Shown: positions 1-7,240, counted from the stretch's first letter. The stretch is 34,739 nucleotides of DNA from Microbulbifer variabilis (GCF_020524905.1 NZ_JAIVKI010000026.1:1-34739); one strand, 5' to 3'. Numbers and translations: made by a program. The notes: generated from the sequence alone by a model not told the origin.

Positions 1-2
1 AC

Positions 3-62
3 ATCAAGAATCAAGAGGTTGAAGAACGCCGGCAAGAGCAGATGCAACTGGCGGGGTTGTAA
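3..62 (+). CDS. C-terminal tail of a probable IS200/IS605-family TnpA transposase (5' end outside window)
   Basis: The frame opening at position 3 reads through 19 codons to a TAA at 60-62. The peptide begins IKNQEVEERR and ends QMQLAGL. Y1 (HUH) transposases of the IS200/IS605 family typically end in a helix with a YIxNQ motif followed by a charged stretch, which this resembles. Two strong hairpins follow at once, as expected at the right end of such an element. The assignment rests on about 20 residues, so it is an inference. The alternative is the end of an unrelated charged protein. Confidence 0.42.
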   Translation: MKNQEVEERRQEQMQLAGL

Positions 63-64
63 AT

Positions 65-83
65 AGCCCCCTCTGGGGGCTTT
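65..83 (+). terminator. Short hairpin plus T-run after the transposase tail
   Basis: A perfect 7-bp stem, AGCCCCC/GGGGGCT, with a TCT loop starts 3 nt after the stop codon at 62 and ends in a short T run (81-83). It is a plausible intrinsic terminator for the upstream plus-strand gene. It could also be part of the transposon end structure. Confidence 0.55.
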
Positions 84-89
84 CACCAT

Positions 90-110
90 ACCACCCGCTA
101 TGCGGGTGGT
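90..110. repeat. Perfect 9-bp hairpin, candidate IS200/IS605 right-end hairpin
   Basis: ACCACCCGC (90-98), a TAT loop and GCGGGTGGT (102-110) form a perfect palindrome only 7 nt after the preceding hairpin. No T tract follows, so it is a poor terminator. IS200/IS605 elements carry subterminal hairpins recognised by TnpA, and the place and form fit such a right end. The true junction with the host sequence would then lie a few bases further on, around 115-130. Confidence 0.4.
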
Positions 111-554
111 TGCTGATTTTGAAAGGGTGGAGTGTTTTTGTACCTTGCAGGGCATGACCAGCTTCTACTAGTGAAATTACTGCTCCCCCTGTGCCGAGTG
201 GGCTAACAAAGGCTTCCTTGGTTAAAGAGTTCTGCTGAACATTAGAAATAACTCTAATACTTGTACTTTCCTCTATTATTCGAGGATTAAAGTTTTTATA
301 TGGAGATAGTGAGCATGCGCCAACCAATAAAGCTCCAGCTAATACGAAAATCTTCTTGATCATTTCTATCCTAAAAACATACAACTTAAGAAAGTGGATA
401 TGTTACAGCAAAAATATATATTAGCGTTCATTTATGACGTTATTTATGTAGCTATAAAGGGAGGTATTTACAAATTCTTTAGTGTGAGAGATTTATGACG
501 GTAGCATTTAGAGCTCAGTGTCATTCTTTACCCTTAATTTAAAAGAGATGACGC

Positions 555-665
555 ATGACCAAATTCACTTTCGATATGGTTGCAGCAGTCAAAGCTTTGT
601 GTAAGGGCAAAGACTTCAATGGCAAAGGTGGCATCTTGCCCCCCCTGATTGCATTTGATTATTAA
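555..665 (+). pseudogene. N-terminal stub of an IS256-family transposase
   Basis: An ATG at 555 starts a 36-codon reading frame ending TAA at 665. Residues 1-32 (MTKFTFDMVAAV, then LCKGKDFNGKGGILPPLI) resemble the start of IS256-type (mutator) transposases, which commonly read ...L..GK.LTGKDG.LTPLIK before the long catalytic domain. After PLI the resemblance stops abruptly and a stop follows four codons later. Nothing resembling the DDE catalytic core is found downstream. It is therefore a scar left by a deletion or recombination near position 650. The family call is from memory of the motif, not from a search. Confidence 0.5.
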
Positions 666-667
666 TT

Positions 668-785
668 TTGCAGCCAAAAGGGGGGCGTAAGTCACTTCTC
701 CCCGCGCTTGTTGATTTTTTGCCTCTTTTTCTTTTGGCTGATGAAATTGAGTTTAGAGTGGCGGTGTTAGCTGAGGCGGGCTCTA
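668..785. repeat. Copy A of a diverged ~120 bp repeat
   Basis: This stretch matches 1910-2030 in direct orientation. Shared landmarks are an opening TTG(c/a)AGCCAA, a central CTCCCCGC(g/a)CTTG, and the strongest block, TTTTGGCTGATGAAATTGAG, followed by a partly conserved TGTTAGCTG. Copy A also contains a perfect 10-bp inverted repeat, CAGCCAAAAG (671-680) with CTTTTGGCTG (731-740). A frame runs through it reading LADEIE..VAVLAEAG, similar to LADEIECGVGLLAGG in copy B. The repeat could therefore be two fragments of one lost gene rather than a non-coding element. Confidence 0.55.
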
Positions 786-1203
786 GACTCATTGAGAGTT
801 TTACAAAGTGAAAAAATCTTGAAGTACTTTGAAAGGGTTTTTCATGGCTCTGATAGAGTCTTGGAGGTTTTTGTGTATGAACTCTTTGGGTTTATTTGTA
901 CTTGTCTACTAAAACAGTGACCTCCGCGGAGAATAATGTCGTGAGGCCGTTTTTTTTAGTGTCTGCTGAAGGTAAGAGATATTAAGAGAGAGAAAAGAGA
1001 GTTTCTTTTAACTTATTTGAGGCAAATAGATTTAAGGTTGGGAATAAACTGAAGTGTTGACGCCAAATTAAACAAAATGAAATATAGCCTGTTTTATTCG
1101 ATTAATTGACACCTGATTAAGCCATAAGCCAGACTATTTTTTGAGTCTTGATTAAAGAGTCTCAGGTTCAACTTTGAAGTTATTGGGTGAAAGGAGATAT
1201 CAA
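786..1203. other. AT-rich intergenic region, no gene found
   Basis: No reading frame with a credible ribosome site is seen. There is a short palindrome (CTCCGCGGAG, near 922-931) and a T run near 942-950. A consensus TTGACA lies at 1107-1112, but the nearest -10-like sequence (GACTAT, 1133-1138) is 20 bp away, so I do not call a promoter. The base composition is much poorer in G+C than the housekeeping genes to the right. Confidence 0.5.
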
Positions 1204-1869
1204 ATGCCACAGCTGGCTAGAGGCTTGTCCCAGATGGTTTTGCTCTTGTCTGCCTTAGTCTTAGGAGGGCAAGCAAGCGCATCCGAAACGGTGAAATTTC
1301 CGCCATTAAAGGATTTCTTCCATTCTCTGAAGCTGGAAATATCTTTCGATAGAACTCTCGCTAATGTCAATCACGGCGCAAAAATGCTAGAGCCGCCTAT
1401 TAATTATGGAGATGTGATACTTATTACAGGTTATGTGTATCCAAAAGGCACTTGGATTGCGAATGGTTGTCCCGAATTAAATTGTGGTGTAAATCCAAGC
1501 GGAGGGGCTGAGTATCCTAATGATCAGATTGGCACGATTATATGCAACGGCAACTTTTTAAATGATCCTTTTGTTGGATTTCAAAATCAGGACTATGGGG
1601 AAGAAGTTGGCCTCTTCAATTTGAACATATCCTTTGGCGACGGAGAGAATATGCTAGAGCTTCGGGGAAAAACTCTTCTCGGGATCTATGGTAGTAATCC
1701 TGCACCGTTCTCTGTATTAGGCGGAACAGGTATCTTCAGCAAGGCTGCAGGTGATGCTCTGGAAGTCATGATAATACCAAATGCTTCTGGCGCATTTAAT
1801 TTTATTGTAGATCTATCAGGGCTTAGAAATGTTAACCCCTGGCTGCTAAAGCATCTCATCGACGGATAA
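1204..1869 (+). CDS. Secreted protein with allene-oxide-cyclase/dirigent-like barrel signature
   Basis: The ATG at 1204 is preceded by a strong AAGGAG at 1191-1196 with 7-nt spacing, so it is preferred over a TTG ten codons upstream. The 221-residue product has a signal peptide (hydrophobic segment about residues 11-24, then a likely cleavage after GGQASA). The mature part is rich in short beta-type segments. Near residues 180-190 it has GGTGIFSKAAGDA, which resembles the GGTGxFxxAxG motif of the allene oxide cyclase barrel-like and dirigent folds. Two cysteines (ANGCPELNCG) could form a disulfide. Function is unknown: such barrels bind small hydrophobic or phenolic ligands in plants, but bacterial members are mostly uncharacterised. 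The gene is AT-rich and lies between two copies of a repeat, which suggests acquisition. Confidence 0.7.
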   Translation: MPQLARGLSQMVLLLSALVLGGQASASETVKFPPLKDFFHSLKLEISFDRTLANVNHGAKMLEPPINYGDVILITGYVYPKGTWIANGCPELNCGVNPSGGAEYPNDQIGTIICNGNFLNDPFVGFQNQDYGEEVGLFNLNISFGDGENMLELRGKTLLGIYGSNPAPFSVLGGTGIFSKAAGDALEVMIIPNASGAFNFIVDLSGLRNVNPWLLKHLIDG

Positions 1870-1909
1870 GAGTGTTAAACCTTATTCAACTTCTGTAATA
1901 ACGGGTTCA

Positions 1910-2030
1910 ATTGAAGCCAAGCAGCAAAAAAGCTGTCGATCATTCCTCCCCGCACTTGCAGGTTTTAGAGGCTCTTTTGGCTGATGAAATTGAGTGTGGG
2001 GTGGGCCTGTTAGCTGGTGGGCATAAGCGC
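1910..2030. repeat. Copy B of the diverged repeat, within a gene-free stretch 1870-2190
   Basis: Direct-orientation partner of 668-785. The best conserved block is at about 1975-1994 (TTTTGGCTGATGAAATTGAG). From 2030 to 2170 the sequence contains short open frames on both strands, one ending FFGDTLVSDFLTLNCT, but none has a ribosome site or a recognisable family. I read it as remnant DNA. Nothing else is supported between the end of the secreted-protein gene and the tRNA terminator. Confidence 0.5.
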
Positions 2031-2187
2031 CAACCAGGATTTCAGAGAATGAACATTTACGACGCTGGAATACATCGAAGTCGAAGGGGGGGCTGTGCCC
2101 ACTGGGGGACGTTTCTGGGCCAAAAAATTTCTTCGGCGACACTTTAGTTAGTGATTTTTTGACGCTTAATTGTACCTAGTGGAAATA

Positions 2188-2224
2188 ATAAAAAACCCGC
2201 GAAAGCGAGTGCTGACGCGGGTTT
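2188..2224 (-). terminator. Intrinsic terminator of tRNA-Phe
   Basis: AAACCCGC (2193-2200) pairs with GCGGGTTT (2217-2224). Read on the minus strand, the stem comes just after the tRNA 3' end and is followed by a run of Ts (complement of the A run 2188-2195). This is the form of a rho-independent terminator for the tRNA transcript. Confidence 0.75.
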
Positions 2225-2229
2225 AAATA

Positions 2230-2305
2230 TGGTGCCCGGAGGCGGAATCGAACCACCGACACGGGGATTTTCAATCCCCTGCTCTACCGACTGAGCTATC
2301 CGGGC
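2230..2305 (-). tRNA. tRNA-Phe (anticodon GAA)
   Basis: The complement of 2305-2230 folds as a complete tRNA: acceptor GCCCGGA pairing with TCCGGGC, D-arm with AGCTCAGTCGGTAGAGC, anticodon stem GGGGA/TCCCC around TTGAAAA, and T-arm with GGTTCGATTCC. The CCA end is encoded (2230-2232). The anticodon GAA reads phenylalanine codons TTC and TTT. It has its own promoter and terminator and is the 3'-side border of the accessory patch to its left. Confidence 0.97.
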
Positions 2306-2346
2306 TTTGCGATCTTGCTGGGCTTCCCCTGCGTCGCGAGGCGCGT

Positions 2347-2375
2347 ATTAAAGCCTTATCGCGGGGCTGAGTCAA
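2347..2375 (-). promoter_or_regulatory. Sigma-70 promoter of tRNA-Phe
   Basis: On the minus strand, TTGACT (2375-2370) and TTTAAT (2352-2347) are separated by exactly 17 bp and followed by a GC-rich discriminator (ACGCGCC). This is typical of stable-RNA promoters under stringent control. The -10 ends about 40 nt before the mature tRNA 5' end at 2305. Confidence 0.7.
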
Positions 2376-2430
2376 CCCCTTGATTGTAAAAAGTTTTTTT
2401 TCTTTTACGGGGAGGCTTTGCGGAGCCTGG

Positions 2431-2706
2431 TTACTGCTGTTCCGGGGGCACGTAGCCGTCGGCTGCGTCGTACTCTTCACCGCTCAGGAACTTCATCATC
2501 TGCTCGCTCAGGTAGGCGCGGCTGGAGGGTTCCATCATGTTGAGGTGCTTTTCATTGATCAGCATGGTCTGGTGTGACATCCACTCCTGCCAGGCTTTTT
2601 TGGAAACGTGCTCGAAGATATCCACGCCTTTGGGGCCGGGGAAGGGCGGCGCGTCCAGGCCTTCCAATTCCTCTTGGTACTTGCGGCAGAATACGGTTCT
2701 GGACAT
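2431..2706 (-). CDS. yggX: Oxidative damage protection protein / probable Fe(2+)-trafficking protein YggX
   Basis: The 91-residue product matches YggX in length and motifs: [17 protein letters not shown] at the start with the conserved Cys7, PPFPGPKG, then [19 protein letters not shown] and a C-terminal YVPPE. YggX is a small cytosolic protein that protects Fe-S clusters from oxidants and is proposed to handle labile iron. A strong AGGAGGAG lies just upstream of the ATG at 2706. It follows mutY by 15 nt. The mutY-yggX pair is common in gammaproteobacteria, and MutY itself is an Fe-S enzyme. Confidence 0.93.
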   Translation of the reverse strand: MSRTVFCRKYQEELEGLDAPPFPGPKGVDIFEHVSKKAWQEWMSHQTMLINEKHLNMMEPSSRAYLSEQMMKFLSGEEYDAADGYVPPEQQ

Positions 2707-2721
2707 GGACTCCTCCTGGTT

Positions 2722-3807
2722 CTAGTCGGCCGTAGTTGGGGCGAGCAGGGGTGCCTGCAGCGCCAGTAGTTGTTTTGCCAGCTTTACGATAGGGGCCGGT
2801 AACCCCAGTTCCTGGGCCGCGCGGGCGCGGTTTAGGTGTCGCAGTTTATACCAGCCGGCGCCGCTCTCTGCCACCTGTGCGGGGACTTTGTCGAGCTGTA
2901 CCCACAGCGGGGTAATATCCAGGTGGAAGTGGGTAAAGGTGTGGCGCAGCAGCGGTAGCGTGTGTATTTCACTGGCGCGCCAGCGCTGTTGTTTGAGCCA
3001 GGCCTTGGCATCTTCTGCCTGTGGAGGACACCAGAGGCCACCCCAGATACCGCTGGCGGGGCGCTGCTCTAGATAAATTTCGCCCTGGTATTCCAGTAGT
3101 AACAGGGTGGCGCTGCGCACCGGTTTTTCCTTGCGCGGTTTTTTGCCGGGGTAATCCTGCGGATTGCCTTGGGCGTGGGCCACACAGGATTTCTTTAACG
3201 GGCACTCTTCACAGCGGGGTTTGCTGCGGGTGCACAGGGTGGCACCCAGATCCATCATCACCTGGGTGTAATCGTTAATGCGTTTGTCCGGGGTGTAGGT
3301 CTCGGCCAGCTCCCACAATTGATTGACCACGGCGCTCTGCCCCGGCCAGCCTTCCACGGCGTGGAAGCGCGCCAGTACCCGTTTTACGTTGCCATCCAGA
3401 ATCGGCGCCCTGAGTCCCATACTGATACTGGCAATGGCGCCGGCGGTGGAGCGGCCAATGCCACTCAGTTCGGTGAGCGCTTCTACATCCCGTGGGAATT
3501 CCCCACCGTGTTTCTGCAACACCGTCTGCGCACACTTGTGCAGATTACGCGCACGAGCGTAATAACCGAGGCCGCTCCAGTGGGCCAGCACCTTATCCAG
3601 CGGCGCGGTGGCGAGGCTCTCCAGGGTGGGAAAGCTCTGCATAAAGCGCTCGAAGTAGGGGATTACCGCGCTGACCTGGGTCTGCTGCAGCATGATCTCG
3701 GAAACCCACACGCGATAGGGATTGATATTCTGCTGCCAGGGCAGGTCCTTACGCCCGTGTTTGTCGAACCATTTGAGAGCGGCGTTTTGGAACTGCTTTG
3801 GGGTCAT
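2722..3807 (-). CDS. mutY: A/G-specific adenine DNA glycosylase MutY
   Basis: The 361-residue enzyme removes adenine mispaired with 8-oxoguanine or guanine in the base-excision (GO) system. All hallmark residues are visible at E. coli numbering: catalytic Glu37 in [10 protein letters not shown], the helix-hairpin-helix [14 protein letters not shown] (114-127), Asp138 in LDGNVKRV, and the [4Fe-4S] ligands C192-x6-C199-x2-C202-x5-C208. The C-terminal third (about 225-350) is the NUDIX-like domain that reads 8-oxoG ([23 protein letters not shown]). No good ribosome site precedes the ATG at 3807, but the N-terminus aligns with the family. In relatives an asmA gene often precedes mutY; here a decayed asmA tail occupies that place. 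Confidence 0.97.
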   Translation of the reverse strand: MTPKQFQNAALKWFDKHGRKDLPWQQNINPYRVWVSEIMLQQTQVSAVIPYFERFMQSFPTLESLATAPLDKVLAHWSGLGYYARARNLHKCAQTVLQKHGGEFPRDVEALTELSGIGRSTAGAIASISMGLRAPILDGNVKRVLARFHAVEGWPGQSAVVNQLWELAETYTPDKRINDYTQVMMDLGATLCTRSKPRCEECPLKKSCVAHAQGNPQDYPGKKPRKEKPVRSATLLLLEYQGEIYLEQRPASGIWGGLWCPPQAEDAKAWLKQQRWRASEIHTLPLLRHTFTHFHLDITPLWVQLDKVPAQVAESGAGWYKLRHLNRARAAQELGLPAPIVKLAKQLLALQAPLLAPTTAD

Positions 3808-3886
3808 GGAGATACTGCAGGCTGGAGTTTGTGATGGAAACCTTGGGGCCGTGCACGAGTTAACCTTGGTGCACCTTGCCTGGGCT

Positions 3887-4012
3887 TTAACGGCGGAAGA
3901 GATTTTTCATGGTTTCTCTCAATTCGTCGACCTTTTCTTCGGCCTAATCGTCATATTTTTTCTTGGCGTTGTAGAAAGTGATGTTGTCGAGAGGCATCCC
4001 CTGATCCTGGCT
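3887..4012 (-). pseudogene. Decayed copy of an asmA 3' end
   Basis: Read on the minus strand, the last ~40 codons before the TAA at 3889-3887 give ...NAKKKYDD, then an in-frame TAG, then [18 protein letters not shown]. The intact asmA at 5072 ends KAKKKYGDKVEEKVDELKDKLKNLFGR. DNA similarity is obvious over about 90 bp, including the stop codon context (TTAACGGC.GAA.AGATTTTTCA on the plus strand). Further upstream the match fades (QGMPLDNITFY has no counterpart). No start codon or complete domain remains, so this is a relic. Confidence 0.7.
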
Positions 4013-4092
4013 ACGAATAATCTGGGGGAGCCTTCATTAGCGTTGCGTACACTGGCGTTAGTGTCTCGATCACTCAGGTGAAAATGCGATGA

Positions 4093-4110
4093 GGGCAGGC
4101 CTTGCTGCCC
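4093..4110 (-). terminator. Hairpin downstream of the 4172-4702 gene
   Basis: GGGCAG (4093-4098) and CTGCCC (4105-4110) form a 6-bp stem with a 6-nt loop. It lies about 60 nt after the stop codon of the minus-strand gene. There is no immediate T run on the minus strand, so terminator function is only possible. Confidence 0.35.
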
Positions 4111-4171
4111 ATCTTATCTAGCTCAGGTCTAGCTCAGGCTGAGCAGCACAGTGACGGCCTCCGCTTAGCGA

Positions 4172-4702
4172 TTAGACCTGAATGCCCTCTTCCGGCACAT
4201 AGAAATAGCCGACAAAGCGATAATTGGTGGCAGCCATGCCATAGTTATGGTTTGCGGTCTCCAACCGCTTGGGCAGAATTACAAAACCGGGCCCGTAGTT
4301 TTTCACCCCGTGAGCGCCGGGTTTGTGAGTCCAGTAGCCGGTTTCCGGGTCCCGCCGGTACCAGTGGTGGTCGGTTGTGGACTTATACAGGGCAACACAG
4401 TAATAACCCTTGGTGAAAGGCGGGGGATCATTTGCTGGGGCGTTGGCTACATAGGCCATACCATCGCGTTTGGCCCCCTCAATCAGACGGGCATTGTCCA
4501 AGCCCGCGTCATAGCCGGAGTAGGAGCCGGGGTCTGGCTTGCCCCTATGGGGCTCCTCGCAGTTTGCGGCCCAGGCATAGCAGTTCACGTGGTGGTTACC
4601 CCAGGCCTCCTCTCCAGGTGTATTTTTTGCCGCATTCGTAACCAGCTTGGTAATCACCTGCTTGGATTTATTGTCTCGATTCCGTTCCAGTAGTAATGGC
4701 AT
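4172..4702 (-). CDS. Protein of unknown function with a possible Cys-His hydrolase pattern
   Basis: The 176-residue protein starts at an ATG with AGGAA about 8 nt upstream. It has no signal peptide or membrane segment. Two conserved-looking blocks stand out: HVNCYAWAANC (Cys41, Cys48), and DHHWYRRD...GYWTHKPG (His112/His113, Asp118, His126). A Cys at the start of a helix (NCYAxA) followed some 70 residues later by a hydrophobic strand and a His is the layout of papain-like/NlpC-P60-type enzymes. I recall uncharacterised bacterial proteins with similar NCYAYA and HxYRxDxxGxWSHKPG motifs. Function is not known and catalysis is inference. The gene sits between the asmA relic and intact asmA, probably as inserted DNA. 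Confidence 0.6.
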   Translation of the reverse strand: MPLLLERNRDNKSKQVITKLVTNAAKNTPGEEAWGNHHVNCYAWAANCEEPHRGKPDPGSYSGYDAGLDNARLIEGAKRDGMAYVANAPANDPPPFTKGYYCVALYKSTTDHHWYRRDPETGYWTHKPGAHGVKNYGPGFVILPKRLETANHNYGMAATNYRFVGYFYVPEEGIQV

Positions 4703-5071
4703 TTGTTATTCCTGTTATTTGACCAATTAACCCCATAGAGTTTGAACGGATTTTGGGAAAAGAAAGTGCAGGCAATAAGGAAATTGTCGCGCGATGAGAA
4801 AAAACTCAGCCGATGTAAAAAAAGCTTGGGTGATCTCGGCGCACTTGATGGCCATCCCCAGGCATAAGCTAAGGACTGCACTAAGTCATTCGCAATAACA
4901 CCGCCTTTTAAGTGGCTTATTCGAATTCTCTTTGCCCGGTTATTTTTCGCTCTTGTACTTAAAGCGGTATTTTTACAACTGCTTTGGAGTTACGGGAAGG
5001 ATTGCGAAACTGAATAGCGTGGGATATTTGGGTTGGAGTTGCGCACCGGGCGGAACCCGGTGCGGCTTGAA
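4703..5071. other. Intergenic region with a 9-bp hairpin after asmA
   Basis: No gene is supported. At 5042-5064 CGCACCGGG and CCCGGTGCG form a perfect 9-bp stem around a 5-nt loop, 8 nt past the asmA stop codon on the minus strand. It lacks a T tract, so it may be an RNA-stabilising 3' hairpin or a weak terminator. The rest (4703-5040) is AT-rich and carries the upstream region of the preceding minus-strand gene. Confidence 0.5.
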
Positions 5072-7240
5072 TTAACGGCCGAAAAGATTTTTCAGTTTGT
5101 CTTTCAGCTCGTCGACTTTTTCTTCCACTTTATCGCCATATTTTTTCTTGGCTTTGTATTTCAGCTCCTCGCGTAACAGGTCGTCGAGGCGGCGGCTGTC
5201 GGGTTTACAGGTTGTTGGGCCCACATCGTCGAAGTCTGCTTTGCAGCGTAGGGGCAGCGGGCGGTTACGCCAGCGCTTGTTCTTTACGGTGCAGCCATCG
5301 GCAGAGGTGCTCTCGCCCACGAGGGCGAGGCCGAGGGCAAAGTCGAAGTCCTGTTTCTTCAGGTCTACCTCGCCGTCGCCGGTCATGGCGATATTTTCGA
5401 TACCGGCGAGAATTTCGGTCACTTTCACTTCGTCACCTTTCACCGCGATGGTGGCGCGCACATCTTGCAGATCGGTCTGGGCGGGCCAGTTCCTTTCCGG
5501 CAGCGGAGTATTCTCGGCGTAGCTGAACAGCTGGCACATATTCTTCTCCAGATTGAACGGCGCTATGGATAGCTCCTTACTGGATACATTGACGGCGGCA
5601 CGCAGGTTCTGCTGTAGGTCTGTGGAGGTCTTGCCTTTGGTCTGTCCATCCCAGTTGACACTGGCTTCACCGGCTACCTGCACCTTTTCACTGGGGAACA
5701 GCGCCTTCTGTACCTTGCCGATATCCACACCGACCAGTCCGCCGCGTACCTGCCCCTCAGCAGTTTGGGCGCGGGCATTGAACTGGCCGTTGCTATTGAG
5801 CTGGCCGCCATAGAGGTCGGCACTGAGTTTCTGCAGTTGGTAGAGACCGTTATCCACGGTGAGTTGGATTTCCGGGCTGTCCAGTTGCAGACCGGCGGCC
5901 TGTAGCTGGTCCAGGACCAAGCTGATATTGGCGTTAAAGCCACGCAGCTCACTGAGAGGTAGAGGTTCGCCGGGCACCTGCTGTTCGCCGGCCTTGGATT
6001 TGGTTTTCTTCTCAGTCTGCTGGGCGCTCAGCGTTTCTGCGGATGTCGGGGTCTGGGTAGACTCTACACTTTGTGTGGTGGCTTCGGTGGAGGGCGCCTT
6101 AGTTGCTGGTTCTCCGCTTGTTTTCTCGCCCTTCTGGGCATTCTTTTCATCTGTGGGTGGCAGATAGTTGTCCAGGTTGAAGGTACCGCCGCGCAGGCTC
6201 AGATCGAGTCCCGGCATCTCAGCATTGCGTACCTGAGCGTTGCCGTTAAAGGTAGTGCCGTCGATCTGCAACTGCAGGGGGGTCAGGTTGAGTTCCTGTT
6301 CGGTACCTTCGATGCTGGCTTCGATATTTAGCTTTTGCAGTGCGGCGCTGTCGCGGGTCACTACTTCGCTGCCGGTCAGTTCCAGCCAGGGGCGTAGGGG
6401 ATCGGCGCTGGCGTTCAGGTTCATCTGTACGCGCCAAGGTTGGTTGCCGTTGTCGCGGCGCACATAGCCACGCAGGTGCAGGGTGGCCTTGGCGTTGTTA
6501 TCGGAGGTGGCAATTAGCTGCAATGGCTGCAGGCGCAGGCCGTTGAGGCCTTCATCCAGGGCCAGGGTGCTGTCCAGTTTCAGCTTGAGAGGGTGGCGCA
6601 GGTCAGTGCCTGTCACACTGGCATCGGCGCTGAGCTGACCGGGTTCGCCGCCGGGCACCAGGTTGTCGGCGCTGATACTCAGGTTTTCCACCTTATACGC
6701 TTTGCCGGAGCGGGCGTCGCTGTAGGAGAGCAGGCCCTTTTCAATACGCAGTTTATTCAGGCTGAGCTCAACCTGTTGCTCGGCTGGTTTCTCTGATTCC
6801 TTGGGGATCTCCAACTTGGGAGGTTGCTTTTTCTGCGCTTCCAGTGCCTCGCTGATCAGCTCCCAGTTACCGCGTCCCTCTTTATCTACCGTGAGTTCGA
6901 TCTGCGGTGCCACCAGTACGATTTCCTCGGCTTCCACCCGGCGTTGCAACAGAGGCTTGAGGGCGACACCCACGGCGATTTTATCGGCGCGCACCAGGGT
7001 TTCTTTGGGCAACTGTAATGGGGCCATGGTGACATCGTTTAATTGCAGCCCTACCCGGGGCCATAATTGCCAACCGATATCGCCTTGTAGTTGCAGTGAG
7101 ATTCCCTGTTTAGCGGCGAGTTTTTCCAGTTGCGGCTTGTATTGATTGATGTCGAGGCCGGCCAATAGCCAGGCGACAGCGCCGGCGAGCAGCAGGAATA
7201 CGACCAATAGAGCGATAAGTGTGCGCTTGATCCAGGCCAT
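5072..7240 (-). CDS. asmA: AsmA family protein
   Basis: This 722-residue inner-membrane-anchored periplasmic protein belongs to the AsmA-like family, which bridges the envelope and is linked to phospholipid transport and outer-membrane assembly. An N-terminal membrane anchor spans about residues 8-29 and is followed by the typical LDINQYKPQLEKLAAKQGISLQLQGDIGWQLWPRVGLQLNDV segment, here given in part. The body is a long repetitive beta-structure. A low-complexity Thr/Ser/Glu/Lys-rich linker lies at about residues 365-430, dividing two AsmA domains. The C-terminus is a charged helix (EEKVDELKDKLKNLFGR). A copy of its 3' end lies at 3887-4012. It is downstream of, and on the same strand as, the TonB receptor, separated by a hairpin. 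Confidence 0.9.
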   Translation of the reverse strand: MAWIKRTLIALLVVFLLLAGAVAWLLAGLDINQYKPQLEKLAAKQGISLQLQGDIGWQLWPRVGLQLNDVTMAPLQLPKETLVRADKIAVGVALKPLLQRRVEAEEIVLVAPQIELTVDKEGRGNWELISEALEAQKKQPPKLEIPKESEKPAEQQVELSLNKLRIEKGLLSYSDARSGKAYKVENLSISADNLVPGGEPGQLSADASVTGTDLRHPLKLKLDSTLALDEGLNGLRLQPLQLIATSDNNAKATLHLRGYVRRDNGNQPWRVQMNLNASADPLRPWLELTGSEVVTRDSAALQKLNIEASIEGTEQELNLTPLQLQIDGTTFNGNAQVRNAEMPGLDLSLRGGTFNLDNYLPPTDEKNAQKGEKTSGEPATKAPSTEATTQSVESTQTPTSAETLSAQQTEKKTKSKAGEQQVPGEPLPLSELRGFNANISLVLDQLQAAGLQLDSPEIQLTVDNGLYQLQKLSADLYGGQLNSNGQFNARAQTAEGQVRGGLVGVDIGKVQKALFPSEKVQVAGEASVNWDGQTKGKTSTDLQQNLRAAVNVSSKELSIAPFNLEKNMCQLFSYAENTPLPERNWPAQTDLQDVRATIAVKGDEVKVTEILAGIENIAMTGDGEVDLKKQDFDFALGLALVGESTSADGCTVKNKRWRNRPLPLRCKADFDDVGPTTCKPDSRRLDDLLREELKYKAKKKYGDKVEEKVDELKDKLKNLFGR

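Larger units (their letters stand above)
4..363 (-). pseudogene. Lipoprotein gene, probably 3'-truncated by a transposon end
   Basis: The ATG at 363 has an AGGA ribosome site 7 nt upstream. It opens a clear lipoprotein signal: MIKK, a hydrophobic core, and lipobox VGAC with Cys17 as the lipidation site. The next ~65 residues look like a normal small secreted protein of a family I do not recognise. The frame then runs antisense through both hairpins (65-110) and across the end of the plus-strand transposase tail, which is not a credible native C-terminus. The simplest reading is that the original 3' end was replaced by the incoming element near 110-130. It may still be translated as a 119-residue chimera. 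Confidence 0.5.

Noticed and set aside
1882..2147. Overlapping open frames of 78 and 86 codons on opposite strands
   Set aside because: Neither has a ribosome site or a recognisable motif, and the region is repeat copy B plus flanking remnant DNA.
3319..3834. Long plus-strand frame of 171 codons inside mutY
   Set aside because: It is antisense to the well-supported mutY coding sequence, whose motifs match the family residue by residue.
3722..4081. Plus-strand frame of 119 codons with hydrophobic stretches
   Set aside because: Its hydrophobic part is the antisense reading of the asmA relic and it overlaps the mutY start. No ribosome site is present.
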